A stretch of 64,000 nt of DNA from assembly GCA_015501075.1 (NCBI GenBank), contig JADNYJ010000026.1, positions 62,001 to 126,000 of the forward strand. The letters run 5' to 3'. This DNA is from Gymnopilus junonius. Taxonomy: Eukaryota; Basidiomycota; Agaricomycetes; Agaricales; Galerinaceae. The notes under the pieces were generated by a model. It did not search any database, was not told where the DNA came from, and worked only from the letters and a program-made list of their open reading frames with translations. The position numbers and the translations under genes are program-made. This document shows, one piece after another, positions 40,724-52,545 of this stretch (positions within the stretch are counted from its first letter, which is position 1; each line of letters begins with the position of its first letter).

Positions 40724-40839
40724 TAAAGCTTACACGGGGGGCAAGCGGCTGTCCAATTGGCTCAAAATGAGCATTTTGTAATATAAAAGTGCTCATTTTG
40801 GGCCATTTGGACAGTTGCTTGCCTGTCGTGTTAGCCTTA
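40724..40839. mobile_element. 112-bp foldback MITE with TA flanks
   Basis: The sequence from 40726 (AAGCTTACACG, then GGCAAGCGGCTGTCC) is an imperfect inverted copy of its right end up to 40837 (GGACAGTTGCTTGCC, then CGTGTTAGCCT). The arms cover nearly the whole element, about 50 bases each, and both contain CAAAATGAGCA; the loop is only about 10 bases near 40778-40787. A TA lies at each border (40724-40725, 40838-40839), as for Tc1/mariner-type insertions. Transcribed, it would fold into a long hairpin. Confidence 0.65.
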
Positions 40840-40910
40840 TCCTAGTTACTGGTGTGATATAAGAGAAGCCCTCCATAAGGCCTTCGTTTCAGATTCCGAC
40901 AGGATGCCGA

Positions 40911-41213
40911 GTGGCGGCTCCATCATGTGATCTACGCGTCAAAGCAATCAACAGACGTCGCGTTGATCTCTCTCTCTCACAGAGTCTCACTTCGGGCTGC
41001 TGCCCTCCTCCCTCCATGCAAGCTGCTTCTGGACAAAGCTCGATGTCTGCGATGGGCGCCGGCTTGAGTACTCCCGATGGAATGCGGCTTGCACGCGAGC
41101 TTCTTCACCCTCATGCCGCATCTGGACCGGTGGAACAGACCAAGTTGTTTGGGAAATATATGGACCAGACGGTGACTGAGCCATCAGCATGGCTTCAGCA
41201 GGATATGGAGTGA
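40911..41213 (+). pseudogene. Exon-like fragment, possible gene remnant
   Basis: The ORF reads MSAMGAGLSTPDGMRLARELL, then EQTKLFGKYMDQTVTEPSAW and LQQDME. The composition looks like real protein, and it ends at a strong donor (GA then GTGAGT at 41210). No convincing next exon with an open frame follows; the best acceptors lead quickly to stops. It may be the 5' part of a broken gene, a displaced exon or an unresolved small gene. I do not recognise the family. Confidence 0.35.
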
Positions 41214-42031
41214 GTGGGCTTGGGTACCATGGGTAGTATACAACCGGGGTGCCAACTTCGTATTAAAAGGCATTTCGTGTTGGTGTTTGGTGGATTCCCC
41301 CTGGGTTTTGGTAGTCTCTTCCGTGATGTATGCAATAGAAAGCAGATGTACAGTCAATCACCAGTCATTGAGTTACCCCAGTCAATGAGTCAAAACAGAA
41401 CTGTGGACTCAATTTTGAAGCAATACATTTGGTTTTTGCTGTACTGTGTGCGCGTAAGTAATATCTACCTGAATTATAAATTTTGAAGCCCTTCAATGCT
41501 TAGATCTTTGAGTACATGCAAAAAGGTGCAAATATAGCATCTAAGTGAATTTATATATTTATATTTGGACAATTTCTGAGCTAATCTTTCAAAAAGTGAC
41601 AATATTGGTAGACATTATCTTGTGATAGTGAGCAGATATTAAACCCAGATGGTTTTCAGCCTCATTTTCTGCTTGAGGAACCCAATAGCTGTGAAAAGGA
41701 TGGAATCGCACTTGAAATGTATGAGCAGCCGAGGAAGGTCACATTGTGTCACTACTGCCGCGTATGGGATTTGGCCAATCGGAATCCTCGGAAGGATGGG
41801 AAATAGGCTCGATTTGGTCAATGTAACATCTGCCTCATTGACTGGGAAAGCCTTGACTGAGCACGTGGCAAGGGTGCCCCATATCCAACAGTGCAAACGC
41901 CAGCCAACTTTACACCGTGCTCCCCTCTCCTCTCGCTGTCACTATCGAGTTATCGATTTTTCTGCCCATTCTCGCCGCATTACTATCCAATTCTTCACGG
42001 GATACCCTGATTTACACACCCCTTTGATCTC

Positions 42032-45000
42032 ATGACCTCAACGCTCAAGACGCACGAAGCAGGAGCTACCTTCACGAATGGCCATGCATCTCCCGCCGTA
42101 GATGGAAGTACTGAACGCATTCAAATTGTCGACGAAGAGAAGAAATTCACGTTAGTTTTGCCTTCTTGGCGGTACCACCCCATTCGCGGACCAGCTAACG
42201 GTCTTGTCATGCAGACCAGAGTTAGGTACTCAGATCCAGAAATGGGGCCTGAGAGACGTTGGCTTTGATTACAACATTGTGTCCGTTTTTGGCTCGCAGT
42301 CTACTGGAAAGAGTGAGTGCTCGTTTTGAAGAAAGAAGAAATCATTGACCACGATGATCAGGTACTCTGTTGAACAGGCTTTTTGGTACCACATTTGATG
42401 TCATGGATGAAACGCAGCGTCAGCAAACCACAAAAGGTACGGCAACAGTGAACACAAAACTCTCCGACACTGATCATTACCTGCACAGGTATCTGGATGT
42501 GCCGAGGCAAGGGCATGAACGTGATGGTCATGGACGTGGAAGGCACAGACGGACGTGAACGTGGGGAGGATCAGGTATTTTCGTACTACCTTTTTATGAC
42601 TAGTGCTTGAGCTCCACCCAAGGATTTTGAACGCAAATCTGCTTTGTTTTCTCTAGCATCGTCTGAAATCCTAATTGTCAACCTTTGGGAGCACCAGGTT
42701 GGCCTCTACCAAGGTGCCAACATGGGTTTGCTCAAGACCGTTTTTGAAGTCAATCTGGGGCTTTTCGGTAAGAAATCTACAGACGGGTACGTTCTGGCAA
42801 ACAAGCATTATATACCTCCCAACTTACGGTTCTATTATTAGAACCAGTGGACGAACACTCCTACTGTTTGTCATTCGAGATCACATTGGACAGACACCCC
42901 TAGGAAACCTACAAGCTACTTTAACCTCTGACATGAACCGGATATGGGAGAGCCTCAGCAAACCTGCTGAACTCAAAGATACCCAGCTGTCACAGTACTT
43001 TGATCTCGCGTTTACGACTCTTCCCCATAAAATTCTTGCAGCGGATAAATTTGAATCTGAAGTTCAGAACCTAAGAACACGCTTTGTGGATAAGACATCT
43101 TCTGGTTACCTCTTCAAACCTGTTTACCACAAGCGCATACCTGCCGATGGCGTGTCATTTTATATGGAGGGTATTTGGGTGTGTCTTGAAAGAATCACCG
43201 TGATGTCCATTCATGTCAGATCGTTTAACAGGAACAAGTTCAGACGAACAAGGATCTCGATCTACCAACCCAACAGGAGCTTTTAGCACAATTCCGATGC
43301 GATGAGATATCCGCTGTTGCTTTGAGCGAATTCAATGAACAGGCCAAGTCGCAGAAGCGGCCTGTGGAAGCCGGCAAGGTTGTCCAAGGCCTTGGTGCCC
43401 TGATGAGAAATTGGAGGACACACGCAATCAGTACGTGCTTTTGTGATACTATCGAAGTGACAGCTTTTCACAAAAACCGAAATAGATCGCTATGAACGTG
43501 ATGCGTCGCGCTATCATAAAGGTGTATATCTGCGTAAACGTGCAGACCTTATTGCGACTATGAATGCTACTCTCTCGCCCCTTTTCCTCGGCCAACTGAA
43601 AAATCTTCACAAGTCGTGTCTAGTAGCATTCAAGAAAGAGATGTTGGATGGCTTGCGTGGCGAACAATACAATTTCGCGGATGTTGTCTCCAAGGCTAGG
43701 GAAACCTGCGAGAGAACTTTTACAGTCGGTGCAAAGGAGGCAGTCGTCGAAGATACGGATTGGAATTGGGAAGAAGAATTACAGCTGTTGAAGGAAGAAA
43801 TTGGTGTTGTTGCCGATCAATGCAGGAAGGACGAGACCAAGAAGATGCTGAATCAAATTGAGGTATGACCCGTCTTTTCTGAGGCTAAACAAAATAATAA
43901 TTTGTGTGACATTTATAGCGCAATATCAAAAGACAAATTTCGGAGCCAGTTGAATTGTACCTCAGTCGACCTTCAAAGGGGATGTGGGATGAAATTCTTC
44001 TAGCATTCCGTGACGTGCTGGGCAAAGCGGAGTCTGCTTACCTATCGAAGGCCATGAGTCTGTATTGCTATAATATTTCCGGAACATCACTAATGCATGC
44101 ATTACCTTCAGGTTTCAACTGTACGGAAGAAGAAAACACGAATGCGCTGGCTGCTCTGCGGAAACGCGCATGGTTAGTTTTGAGAGCCAAAATTGACGAA
44201 CAAACTGCGGACCAGGCATTCCTCAGTAAATTGCGGAACCACTTCGAGGAACGCTTCCGCTATGATGAGCAGGGTGTTCCGAGAGTATGGAAACCGGAGG
44301 ATGATATAGACGGCGCGTTTAAGAAGGCGAAAGACCAGGTATGCATACTAAACAAATTTCTCATGTTGTTGTAATCTTTGTATTCTGTTTATAGACGCTG
44401 GAGCTAGTACCTTGGTACTCTAAAATATCTCCCGAGGATGCATCGCTTCAATTTGAACTTCCATCCGAGGCATCTGATTCTGCCTCTGAGGCCGAGGAGT
44501 TCGATTTCGCAGCGACACTCGTCGTGTTCACTGAGACGAAAGCGCTTGACTTGACGAACAAGTTCAGAAAAGATGCAGATGCCTATTATGTCGAGGCGAA
44601 GCGCAGTACAGTGTCAAGCGTGGCCCAGATACCATACTGGATGTATGGTGTTCTTGTCGTACTAGGTTGGAACGAAGCAATGGCAGTGCTATTCAACCCG
44701 TTGTATTTCACCTTCTTATTGGTCGCGTTGGCAGCATCGTAAGTTACTGCCTAAACGCGTACAGAACTTGACTGAATAACGTCACGGACAGGTATATCAT
44801 AATACAGCTCGGACTAGTCGGACCTTTACTGCAAGTCACGCGGACTGTCGCTACTGAAGTGAATTGATTCACCTATATTGCTGAGTGCACGACACTGATT
44901 AAACTATTATTTACAGATTCAACGGCAAGCTGTTACTCGCTTGCGGGAACAGTTCGCGGAACCTGCACTAGCTCAGGCAGTTCCGGTCGTGTCGAGGAAC

Positions 45001-45066
45001 AACTCGTACAGCGAGGACACGGTCGACAATGAGGTAAAGCAGGAGTTGCGGTCTCGCCAACCTTAA
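42032..45066 (+). CDS. SEY1: SEY1, dynamin-like GTPase for ER membrane fusion
   Basis: ER membrane GTPase (atlastin/RHD3 class) that fuses ER tubules and keeps the network branched. The start [18 protein letters not shown] is at 42032. GTPase motifs: G1 [18 protein letters not shown] (split by an intron at about 42313-42361), G2 region RQQTTKGIWM, G3 [16 protein letters not shown] and G4 [11 protein letters not shown] long helical-bundle region follows ([34 protein letters not shown]). Two adjacent transmembrane segments ([32 protein letters not shown] plus [13 protein letters not shown]) precede a short cytosolic tail ending QELRSRQP at 45066. About ten introns; all exons intact. Length near 790 residues, as in the family. 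Confidence 0.96.
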
Positions 45067-45311
45067 ATTAAGCTATTCTACATATTCTGTACCCACCATG
45101 ACCGACCATTGTAGTGTGTAACTTAAACTAATACAATAGAGTTGTGACACGAACTGGTAGTACGTGACACAATGTCACGGCAAAGTAGAAAGGCCATTGT
45201 TCTCTGCCGGTGAATAGGAAATGAAAGCGACAATGGCGGCTACTCGCCTCAAAGCCCCCCTTTCTCTCCTTCTTTCTTTCTCTTATACTCCGTCGCAGGT
45301 CGACTGCTCTC

Positions 45312-48300
45312 ATGTCTTCTCATTGGAATGTCCCTCCCCCAACATACGACGCTCCTTCAACGCGTACGACTACTCTAACGCCATATCTTCAATTAAACCA
45401 TCTACTATCTCTTACATGGCTCGCTTATCCGATTCTTTCCCTTGTCTTCGTAGCATTCCGTCTTCAGCTGTCTCTCGACGATGCTCAGAATGCGGCCGCT
45501 AACGCCAAAGATGACCTTTTAACAAGCTGTCAAGCTGCTGAACGGGCTGCTACCTCCGCCGCGAGCTTGCCACGATTTATGGCTCTTGCCACCAACAGAG
45601 AATATGCGGAGGCCGTCAATAGTGCTATGAACGCTGCTAGGGCTGCCCTCGTTCTCTCTTTGACTGTAATGGAGGCAATTATCAATTTTATTGTCGATAT
45701 TTACCGGTCCACATTCCTCTGTTTTCTTGAACTGGTCATCCAAGGTGGACTTGCTGTTTTGATTGGAGCTGTCCAGGAGGTGATTATTTTTACTTTACTT
45801 GATCAGAATATTGTAATTGAAAGCACTCCAGATAAACAATGTCCTTCAAAGCATAACGAGCGCTCTACGAACAGGTATTCAAAATGATATCGCCTCCGCA
45901 AACACAGTTATCACAGGCGCTATCAATGCCATCAATAAAATCAATCCTTTCGGAAACATTACACCCCCTCAAATCACTATCCCAAGTCTGGACAGCCTCC
46001 AGAACGTTTCTCTGCCTCAGTCGTTTACAGATGCATTGACAAGCCTTAACGCGTCAATTCCTACGGTCTCGGATCTTAAGGATAAATTGAACTCTATGTA
46101 TGTTCAATTTACTTCCCAAAAACGTGTAGATTAATGACTCTCCTTGACAGCATCGATACACCCTTTGAGCTGCTGAAACAAGATATCAATGCTACTTTTG
46201 CAAACCTTACTTTCGATCCTGATGGACTTCCTGTGCCACAACTCAATCAGCTCACATTTTGCAATGACCTCGATACCTCTGTCATTGACGATATCAGCCA
46301 CGACTTTGTTAAAATCGCAAAAATCGGAGTCATCATCCTGATCCTTCTCGCTCTTCTCCTCACCGGTCTTAACTGTCTTCTCACATGGTACAAATGGCGC
46401 TGCATGAGAAACCACCTCCAGTATACGCGCGACGCATGGATGTCCGATCCTACTATGGTGCATACCAAGTCATCTGTATCTGCCCCTCAGATTACCATGA
46501 GCGATCACAATCTGCTGATGCTCCAAGCAAACTCCGATCATCCTTTAGTTACAAAGATCATGAATCAACTTTCCACGCAGTTCTCGCTGAGCCCAGTACA
46601 GCACACGCACATCCAATGGTTTTTGCATTATGTTTTCCATACGCCAGCATTGGCCTGCTTTCTTATCGGGTTTTTTGGACTATTATCTGTCCAGATTCAG
46701 CTTTTTAGCTATCGGACCCCTTGAAGCAAAGTATCAAGTACGCGCAGCCTCAACAGTCGATGATTTCTCCACCGTATTGCAACCACAATCAATAACAGCA
46801 TGTACATCAATCGAGTCTCTATGCGAATGATATCAATGTACGTGTGGACACTATTCAATCCACAATCAACGACGGTGTCTTTGGATGGGTTAATGATACT
46901 ACAACCACTCTCAACGACACCATCAATGCGTTCTACAGTGACATTCAAAATGCTGTGAACACGGTGTTCAACGGCAGCATTTTTGAGAGTCCAGTCAACG
47001 ATTTCATCAAATGTTTCATTGGCAGTAAAGTCGACGCAATAGAGGAGGCACTCACCTTCTTGCACGACAACCTCCACGTGGACATTCCTAGGGTAAACGA
47101 AACTGTCCTCATATTGTCTCCAGACTCCGTCAATGAAGTTTCGCAGCCCATTGCAGCAGCGGCCATAGGAGGTGGCTCCAGTGACAATGGTGGCTTGATA
47201 GGCAGGCTGGTCAACTCGTATGCGGCTTCGTTAAAGAAGGAACGTATCATGTTTGCTGTATTCATGGCGCTTTGGGGTGTGGTTGTGGTAATGGGCCTTT
47301 CCGTCGTCTTCTGGCATTCTGTAATCCGTCCTTACATGGAAAAGAGGGGCCGGAAGAGATGGGAAGCCGAACAGCGAGCGGGTATTCAGGATATTGGACC
47401 ATTCCTCGCAGGAAACACTAGCATTGGTAGCCAGGCCAGCGAAAAAAAAGGGTTCACTTCTTTCTCACCTCTGCCTTCGCCAAGGGGTAGCGTCTTTAAG
47501 CCCTTCTGGTCCTCGAGGTCCAATTCCCCTGTTGGCCGAGAAGAATCGCTGACTTCCTCTCGAGAGTCTCTGCGACAGCCAAGTAAGAATGAAAGCGTCC
47601 GTGGAGATACCTTTTCTCGAAATATCACTACCCCTGCCCTTGTAAAGAAGAAGAAAAGTGCCAAGCTACTTGCTCTTGGTCGTAGGGCGATGCGCGGGGA
47701 GCAGCTGAAGAAGGATGGCACTGACGAGGAGATTGACGCGTCTCCTTCGCCTAGTCCTGTTGATGCGGGAGAACCTGTTGCTTCTCGTAATAAAGCCTTG
47801 ACATTGTACGGCAAGATGGCTGGCCTATTTTCGCTGAAGAAGGGTACCACGGTTGAACTAAGTGAGAGCTTCGGGTCTTTGGAGGAGGAACGGGCGGAAA
47901 ATGCTTGCCCAAAGTTGCAGATCTATACCCTGCGGGGTCTGGATAAGTATGGTCACCCGCGCAGACAGGCCGAATTAATTACGCAGCAAAGGCAGACAGA
48001 ACACGGACCCCGATCCCATTGGTCCACATCTCCCAGTCCTACCCAAACGAACTGGATGAAGGTCATGTCTCCAACGAAGAAAACGGCATACGCCAACCCA
48101 GTATTAACCGTCGAGGCTCCGACCGTCATAGTCTCACAAGAACCTGATACACCCTCATATCCAACCACTCACCCGCCCATTGGAGTTTCCATCCGAATCA
48201 GGCGCCCCAGCGTACCGCTCGACGTTGGGTCGGAGTACGAGGATTCTATGACAATGCCGCAACCTCCCGCTGCCCTACCTATCCCGCTTTATAATGGCTC

Positions 48301-48802
48301 TGGCATTCCTAAGCAATTTCCACAACCCCCTCGCCACCCACGTTCGCAGAACGCTTTCGGTAAAGTCGGGTCTCACCTTGAAGACGGCCACTCTTCGCCA
48401 CCCCCTCCATCGGGCTCGCCGAGAATGTATCAACCTCAACTTGCGCTTGCCCCTCCTCCCGCCAGCTCTTACTCGAACCGACACGAAAGATCTTCCTCGT
48501 TGGCGACCACTGCCACCTCTCAGTGGCGCGTGACAAATGCTGCTCCTGGAGACTATTCATCCTCTTCGGCCTCTATAGCCTCTAGAGAGGGCAACAACCA
48601 TCTAACACAAGAGGCCCAGGAGGAGACTTCACTAACTCCTGTGACGCGTCTATTAACAACAACGCATGCGCGCCATAGTTCGACTGTGGTAAATCCTTTC
48701 ATTACGCCTTTTGACGATGAGCACCGTGTGCGGATAAGCCACCCGACTGGAGCGGGTGCAAGGAAAAGCATACCAACCAATCCCTTCGTGCATGCCATCT
48801 GA
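45312..48802 (+). CDS. PRM1: PRM1, plasma membrane fusion protein
   Basis: Multi-span membrane protein that acts in cell fusion during mating. The start [18 protein letters not shown] is at 45312. TM1 is [19 protein letters not shown]; a second segment is [18 protein letters not shown]. Later helices are [18 protein letters not shown] and [17 protein letters not shown], and the last is [20 protein letters not shown]. Extracellular loops carry many N-glycosylation sites (e.g. [18 protein letters not shown]). A long Ser/Pro-rich cytosolic tail ends [10 protein letters not shown] at 48802. Introns near 45780-45828 and 46095-46149. Frames must change near 46704 (extra T in a T-run), 46776 and 46811 (one base missing each), all within 110 bases, most likely a low-quality patch. 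Confidence 0.92.
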
Positions 48803-49353
48803 TCCATTACACCAGCCGATAGAATGATTGAAGACGCCAATGAACAACGAATTGTTTACAGACTTGCACGCTCATGATTCTTTTTATGAAACATACACAT
48901 TATACACAATAGCTATTCCTGACTAATTTTGTTTTCTGTTCACGTCCGGACTCTGCATCGTTGCCCTCCCATTGATTGCGCTGTAGCTTCCAATATCTGT
49001 CTTCCCTTGCTGTATCTCTATTTTACAATTCGCGGCCATCTGGACATCGACGCGATCTGTAGCGTTCCTCGCATATTAACGTACAAACAAGCGTCCATGC
49101 TTCTAATTTTCGAGAGTTCATGTATTGATAAATTTGTTCATCGAATTCCCATTCAAATTGTGCCCAGTTAAACTTACCAGAAAGGGGAAGCCATACCGGC
49201 TCCTGCTCAAGTGTCGCCTGGATCGACGAGATGGGGATAAACATGAGCTACATAGTACTCCATCGTAATGTGCCCTTGTGCAATGCTCGCAGAGCGTGGA
49301 CAGTGAAAAAGATACTTCGATGGACATTGTACACTAAAGGACAGCTTGCTGAT
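48803..49353. other. Convergent intergenic region with a possible relic ORF
   Basis: About 550 bases between the PRM1 and WW-HECT stops. A 73-codon minus-strand ORF (49023-49244) reads FIPISSIQATLEQEPVWLPL and then FNWAQFEWEFDEQIYQYMNS, which looks vaguely C2-domain-like, but no start, splice partner or second exon was found. Confidence 0.4.
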
Positions 49354-51313
49354 CTAAGGATCTTTTGATATCCCCATTTCTTCAACATCCGCCAGAGAAA
49401 GGATCTCCAGGTCGGATGCCAAAGTGGTTTCCTGCTGTTGATAGATGGGTCTACACTTGTCCAGAGGGGACAGAAAGTTAAGGCTTACCCAGCTGTAGTC
49501 GTGTATGACAGAGAGTAGGCTGTCTTCCATGGCCTCGTAGCTATCAAATGGAGGGAGAAAGAGAATGTGTTCCGGGGTATCGTCGTATCTCTCTGGTACG
49601 GTACGCTCGACGTTGCCCAAGACGGTTACACGTTGAATTTCACCATCAGGTGCTTTGATTACTTTAATCTGGTCAGTTATGGGGACGCGCTTGAGGCCTG
49701 TCATGTAAAAAAATAATGCGTGCTGACGGTCTTTAGACCACGACTGAACGATCTTCCAAAACCACTCCAAGTGTAAATCAGGCTTTGAATCATCCCCAAA
49801 TTCTTCCACCGTGTACGTGGAGCAGGCATCCCTGTGCAAAGATCATCGCATAAGTAAATGATTTCGATACAAGGTGGGCTCTGAACATACCGATTGATCA
49901 GAGCGACACCACCAACAAGTTTCTCGAATTCGGACTGGCTGTAACCCAAGAACAAGTCTCGCTTCTGTATCAGCTCCCAGAAGCCGTCCATGAAAGCTTG
50001 TAGCTGCAAGATAGCGTCTGGAGCGCACAAATTCAACGTGATTGCTTCAAGAAGTTCGACTTCATCCTCTTCGTTTACGAACTCGAACCCTTGATCAAAG
50101 GTTTTGATTTCTAACGAAAATAGTTTGCCGGTTCGTCTGTCAACCAACTTGGATGTGTTAAAAATGCGCTTTCCATTACTGTGGCTAAGAACGATAGAAT
50201 GAGAACTCGTAGCCCAAATGACGTCTGCATGGTGCTGACCTCGACACCTTCCCAACTGCATTTAGCAGGGCATTCTTCTCAGGCCCAGATTTCTGGTCGA
50301 TAGAAGAAACAAGCACTGGATAGAAGAGTGGGACCAGTATTGGATCTATTAAAAATCCATGGAAAACTGCGAGGCCATGGATCCGTCCAAGGAACTTGAA
50401 GTATTCAAGGTGATTTGGGGTAGAGCTGGGCGTTGGATTGATCCTTAGTAGTTTGCTGGTAGGGTTGTCTTTCACGAATAGTCCAAAGTTAGGATCCAAG
50501 AGGTCCTCTAATAGCAACTCAAGCCATTCTCTTTGTATACTACAGGGGTTAAACTGTGAGCAGGCGCCTCGATTTATTGGAAGATAAATACCTAGCCATG
50601 GTCTTTACTTCTGAAGCCTCTCCTTTAAACTTAATCCTCAGTCGACGCCTGAGATCAGAGGGGTTTGTTTTCCTAAGAACAGCCAGACTATCTCGCACGA
50701 TGTGGCCTCTACTTATACTAAGCTCGAAGGTGCCGGGTAGTACCTCTTGTCGCTGCATTCTCCGAAGGTACAGGAGCTTCCTTCGGAAAAGTGAGATGGG
50801 ATCTTTGGGATAAGGGATAATCCTTGGGTCCTCCCAAGTCGTAGTCCTGGTATTATGATCAACAAAGTAAGTGCTTTTGTTTCCAGGGACTATCCGTATC
50901 TCCCAACCCGCTGGAAGAGGACCAAGATCCCGTGTTACCACTTCCAGAGGCGGGGGACGGAGCCAGGTAGTCGTGCGCGTGCTGTGATTCAGATAATATT
51001 TACGTCCTTTGTGATCAAGACGCCATTCCCATCCACCAGGCAAGGGCGCATCTTCTGAATACGGCGTTGTTCCGACTGACAGGGGAGGCACCCAGGTCGT
51101 GGTACAAGTATTGTGGTCGACGTAGTATTTCCTGCCTTTGGAATCGATGCGACATTCCCATCCTCTAGGAAGTGATTCCGATGTGGCATTGGCATTCTCT
51201 CGTTCCGATATTGAGCTGGGGGTCGACGTACATTGTGAATTGGCGTGTATCGCTTGCGGAACGGCATCAGACGCCGGGGTACCACGAGAGGAAGCTGTAA
51301 CAGAGAGGACCAT
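49354..51313 (-). CDS. WW-HECT protein, Rsp5/NEDD4-like, predicted catalytically dead
   Basis: NEDD4-family ubiquitin ligases bind PPxY substrates with WW domains and form a thioester on a HECT cysteine. The start [18 protein letters not shown] is at 51313. Three WW domains lie at residues 48-78, 91-121 and 133-164 (e.g. [20 protein letters not shown] and [12 protein letters not shown]). No C2 domain precedes them. The HECT N-lobe is clear: [53 protein letters not shown]. In the C-lobe the family block HTCFNRLDLPPY is replaced by [11 protein letters not shown], followed in frame by [11 protein letters not shown]. The catalytic Cys is absent. It ends [11 protein letters not shown] at 49354. 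About six introns. Probably a pseudo-ligase or adaptor. Confidence 0.85.
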
Positions 51314-51536
51314 TGTACACGTTAATCTATTGCTTTCCAAAGCCCAAGGGATTCGATGCCACGAGCTTTCCTCAGCGTCGCGCAACTTACAGTCTTTCAG
51401 GAAATAAGGAAAGAGCAGAGGTTTGTTGCCAACAGTTGCCTATGAATCCAAAAATAGATCACAGTATATATGGTATATAGAGGGTATATATGTACAGAAA
51501 ATAGAGATAAGAAAACCGGGATCCCTTCGAACAGTA

Positions 51537-52349
51537 TCAAGCCTCTGTATCGGTGAGAGATTTGACGAGTTCCTGTTCAGGAACAGTAGACTGAAGTGCA
51601 GTTACATTAGCCTCGCGTCTCTCCTTCACGTCAGCCTCTCGGTCCTCGGATAAGTCAGGAGTATCGGGGAGGTCATGAATATCTTGGAGATCTTTACCGA
51701 TGTCGTCGGTAGCCGCGATGTCTTCCTCAGCCACGTCTTTTAGGTCTCGTGTTGCAGTGCTCCCCGAAGTCACAAGAGCTGTCGCCTGATCCAAATCTAC
51801 GCTTTGCAAGGAGGGGGCCTCCGTAGGAACAGGTGATGGAATGATTGCAGCGTCAGAGAGAGAATCGGCGACGGTTCCGACTGGCAGGGAGCCCCGCAAA
51901 CTGGAAACGGGAGTCGGCACACTGCCAGAAAGGTCGGGAGCCTGACGACGAGACGCGGCGCCAGAGAGAGAGTTAGTGACAGTTCCAGCCGGCGTAGCGC
52001 CTGCCAAAGCCGCAACCTGAGCCGTTAGATTCGTTGGAAGCTCGGTCGCATCACGTAGCTGGCGACGTGCTGCAGTGGTACCAGAGGAGGGATCGTTGGA
52101 AGGTTTTTTGTTGGTTGAGCTACCCACGGCGGCCGACCCTAATAACGCGGACGCATCGAGGCCTTGTATATCAGAAAGCTCTTGACGATGTGAAAGCGAT
52201 TGAGCGCGTTCGCCATGAGATTCGGAACACGAGTTGAAGTCGGCGTTGTGGAACTGGCGGGAGACTAGACCATTAGAGATAGTGGCAGCGCGGACGCCGG
52301 TGTTGAGGAAGGAGATAGCAGGGACAAGGAGGGCAACAAAGACGCGCAT
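51537..52349 (-). CDS. Secreted protein with repeated dibasic/RQ processing sites
   Basis: Not recognised. A single intron-free ORF of 270 residues. The start MRVFVALLVPAISFLNTGVRA is a signal peptide. The rest is hydrophilic Ala/Ser/Thr/Asp-rich with no folded-domain pattern. Arg-Gln sites recur: VSRQF, SHRQE, ARRQL and SRRQA, with a further ERREA near the end. Two imperfect tandem units start at the RRQ sites; both contain a block like AGATPAGTVTNSLSGAA / RGSLPVGTVADSLSDAA. This layout matches Kex2-processed secreted precursors of fungi. A TATA-like box lies about 50 bases upstream. Cleavage and mature products are inferred. It ends LVKSLTDTEA at 51537. Confidence 0.72.
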   Translation of the reverse strand: MRVFVALLVPAISFLNTGVRAATISNGLVSRQFHNADFNSCSESHGERAQSLSHRQELSDIQGLDASALLGSAAVGSSTNKKPSNDPSSGTTAARRQLRDATELPTNLTAQVAALAGATPAGTVTNSLSGAASRRQAPDLSGSVPTPVSSLRGSLPVGTVADSLSDAAIIPSPVPTEAPSLQSVDLDQATALVTSGSTATRDLKDVAEEDIAATDDIGKDLQDIHDLPDTPDLSEDREADVKERREANVTALQSTVPEQELVKSLTDTEA

Positions 52350-52396
52350 GGTGATGAAGAGAGAGGGGCTTGGCGGTTGGGCGCGCTGTGGAAGAC

Positions 52397-52404
52397 ATTA
52401 TATA
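52397..52404 (-). promoter_or_regulatory. TATA-like box of the secreted-protein gene
   Basis: CTATATAA on the minus strand, about 50 bases upstream of the ATG at 52349. It lies in the 196-base divergent region shared with the Hsp20-like gene. Confidence 0.45.
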
Positions 52405-52545
52405 GGTGAAGCAGTGGCTGACGATGGGGGCTGACAAGAGTTTCATGTGGATAATAATAATATTATTATTAATGGTTAAGTCGCACCACCCAGGCCAGGC
52501 TCTCTGGGTTCCTAAACCCACACAGTTCATGCAAGCCGTGCCTCA

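Larger units (their letters stand above)
40214..42031. other. Intergenic with a foldback element and an exon-like fragment
   Basis: About 1.8 kb between divergent starts (acetoacetyl-CoA synthetase and SEY1). It contains the 112-bp inverted-repeat element (40726-40837) and an exon-like ORF (40911-41213), both listed separately. The stretch 41450-41650 is AT-rich and empty. Confidence 0.5.
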
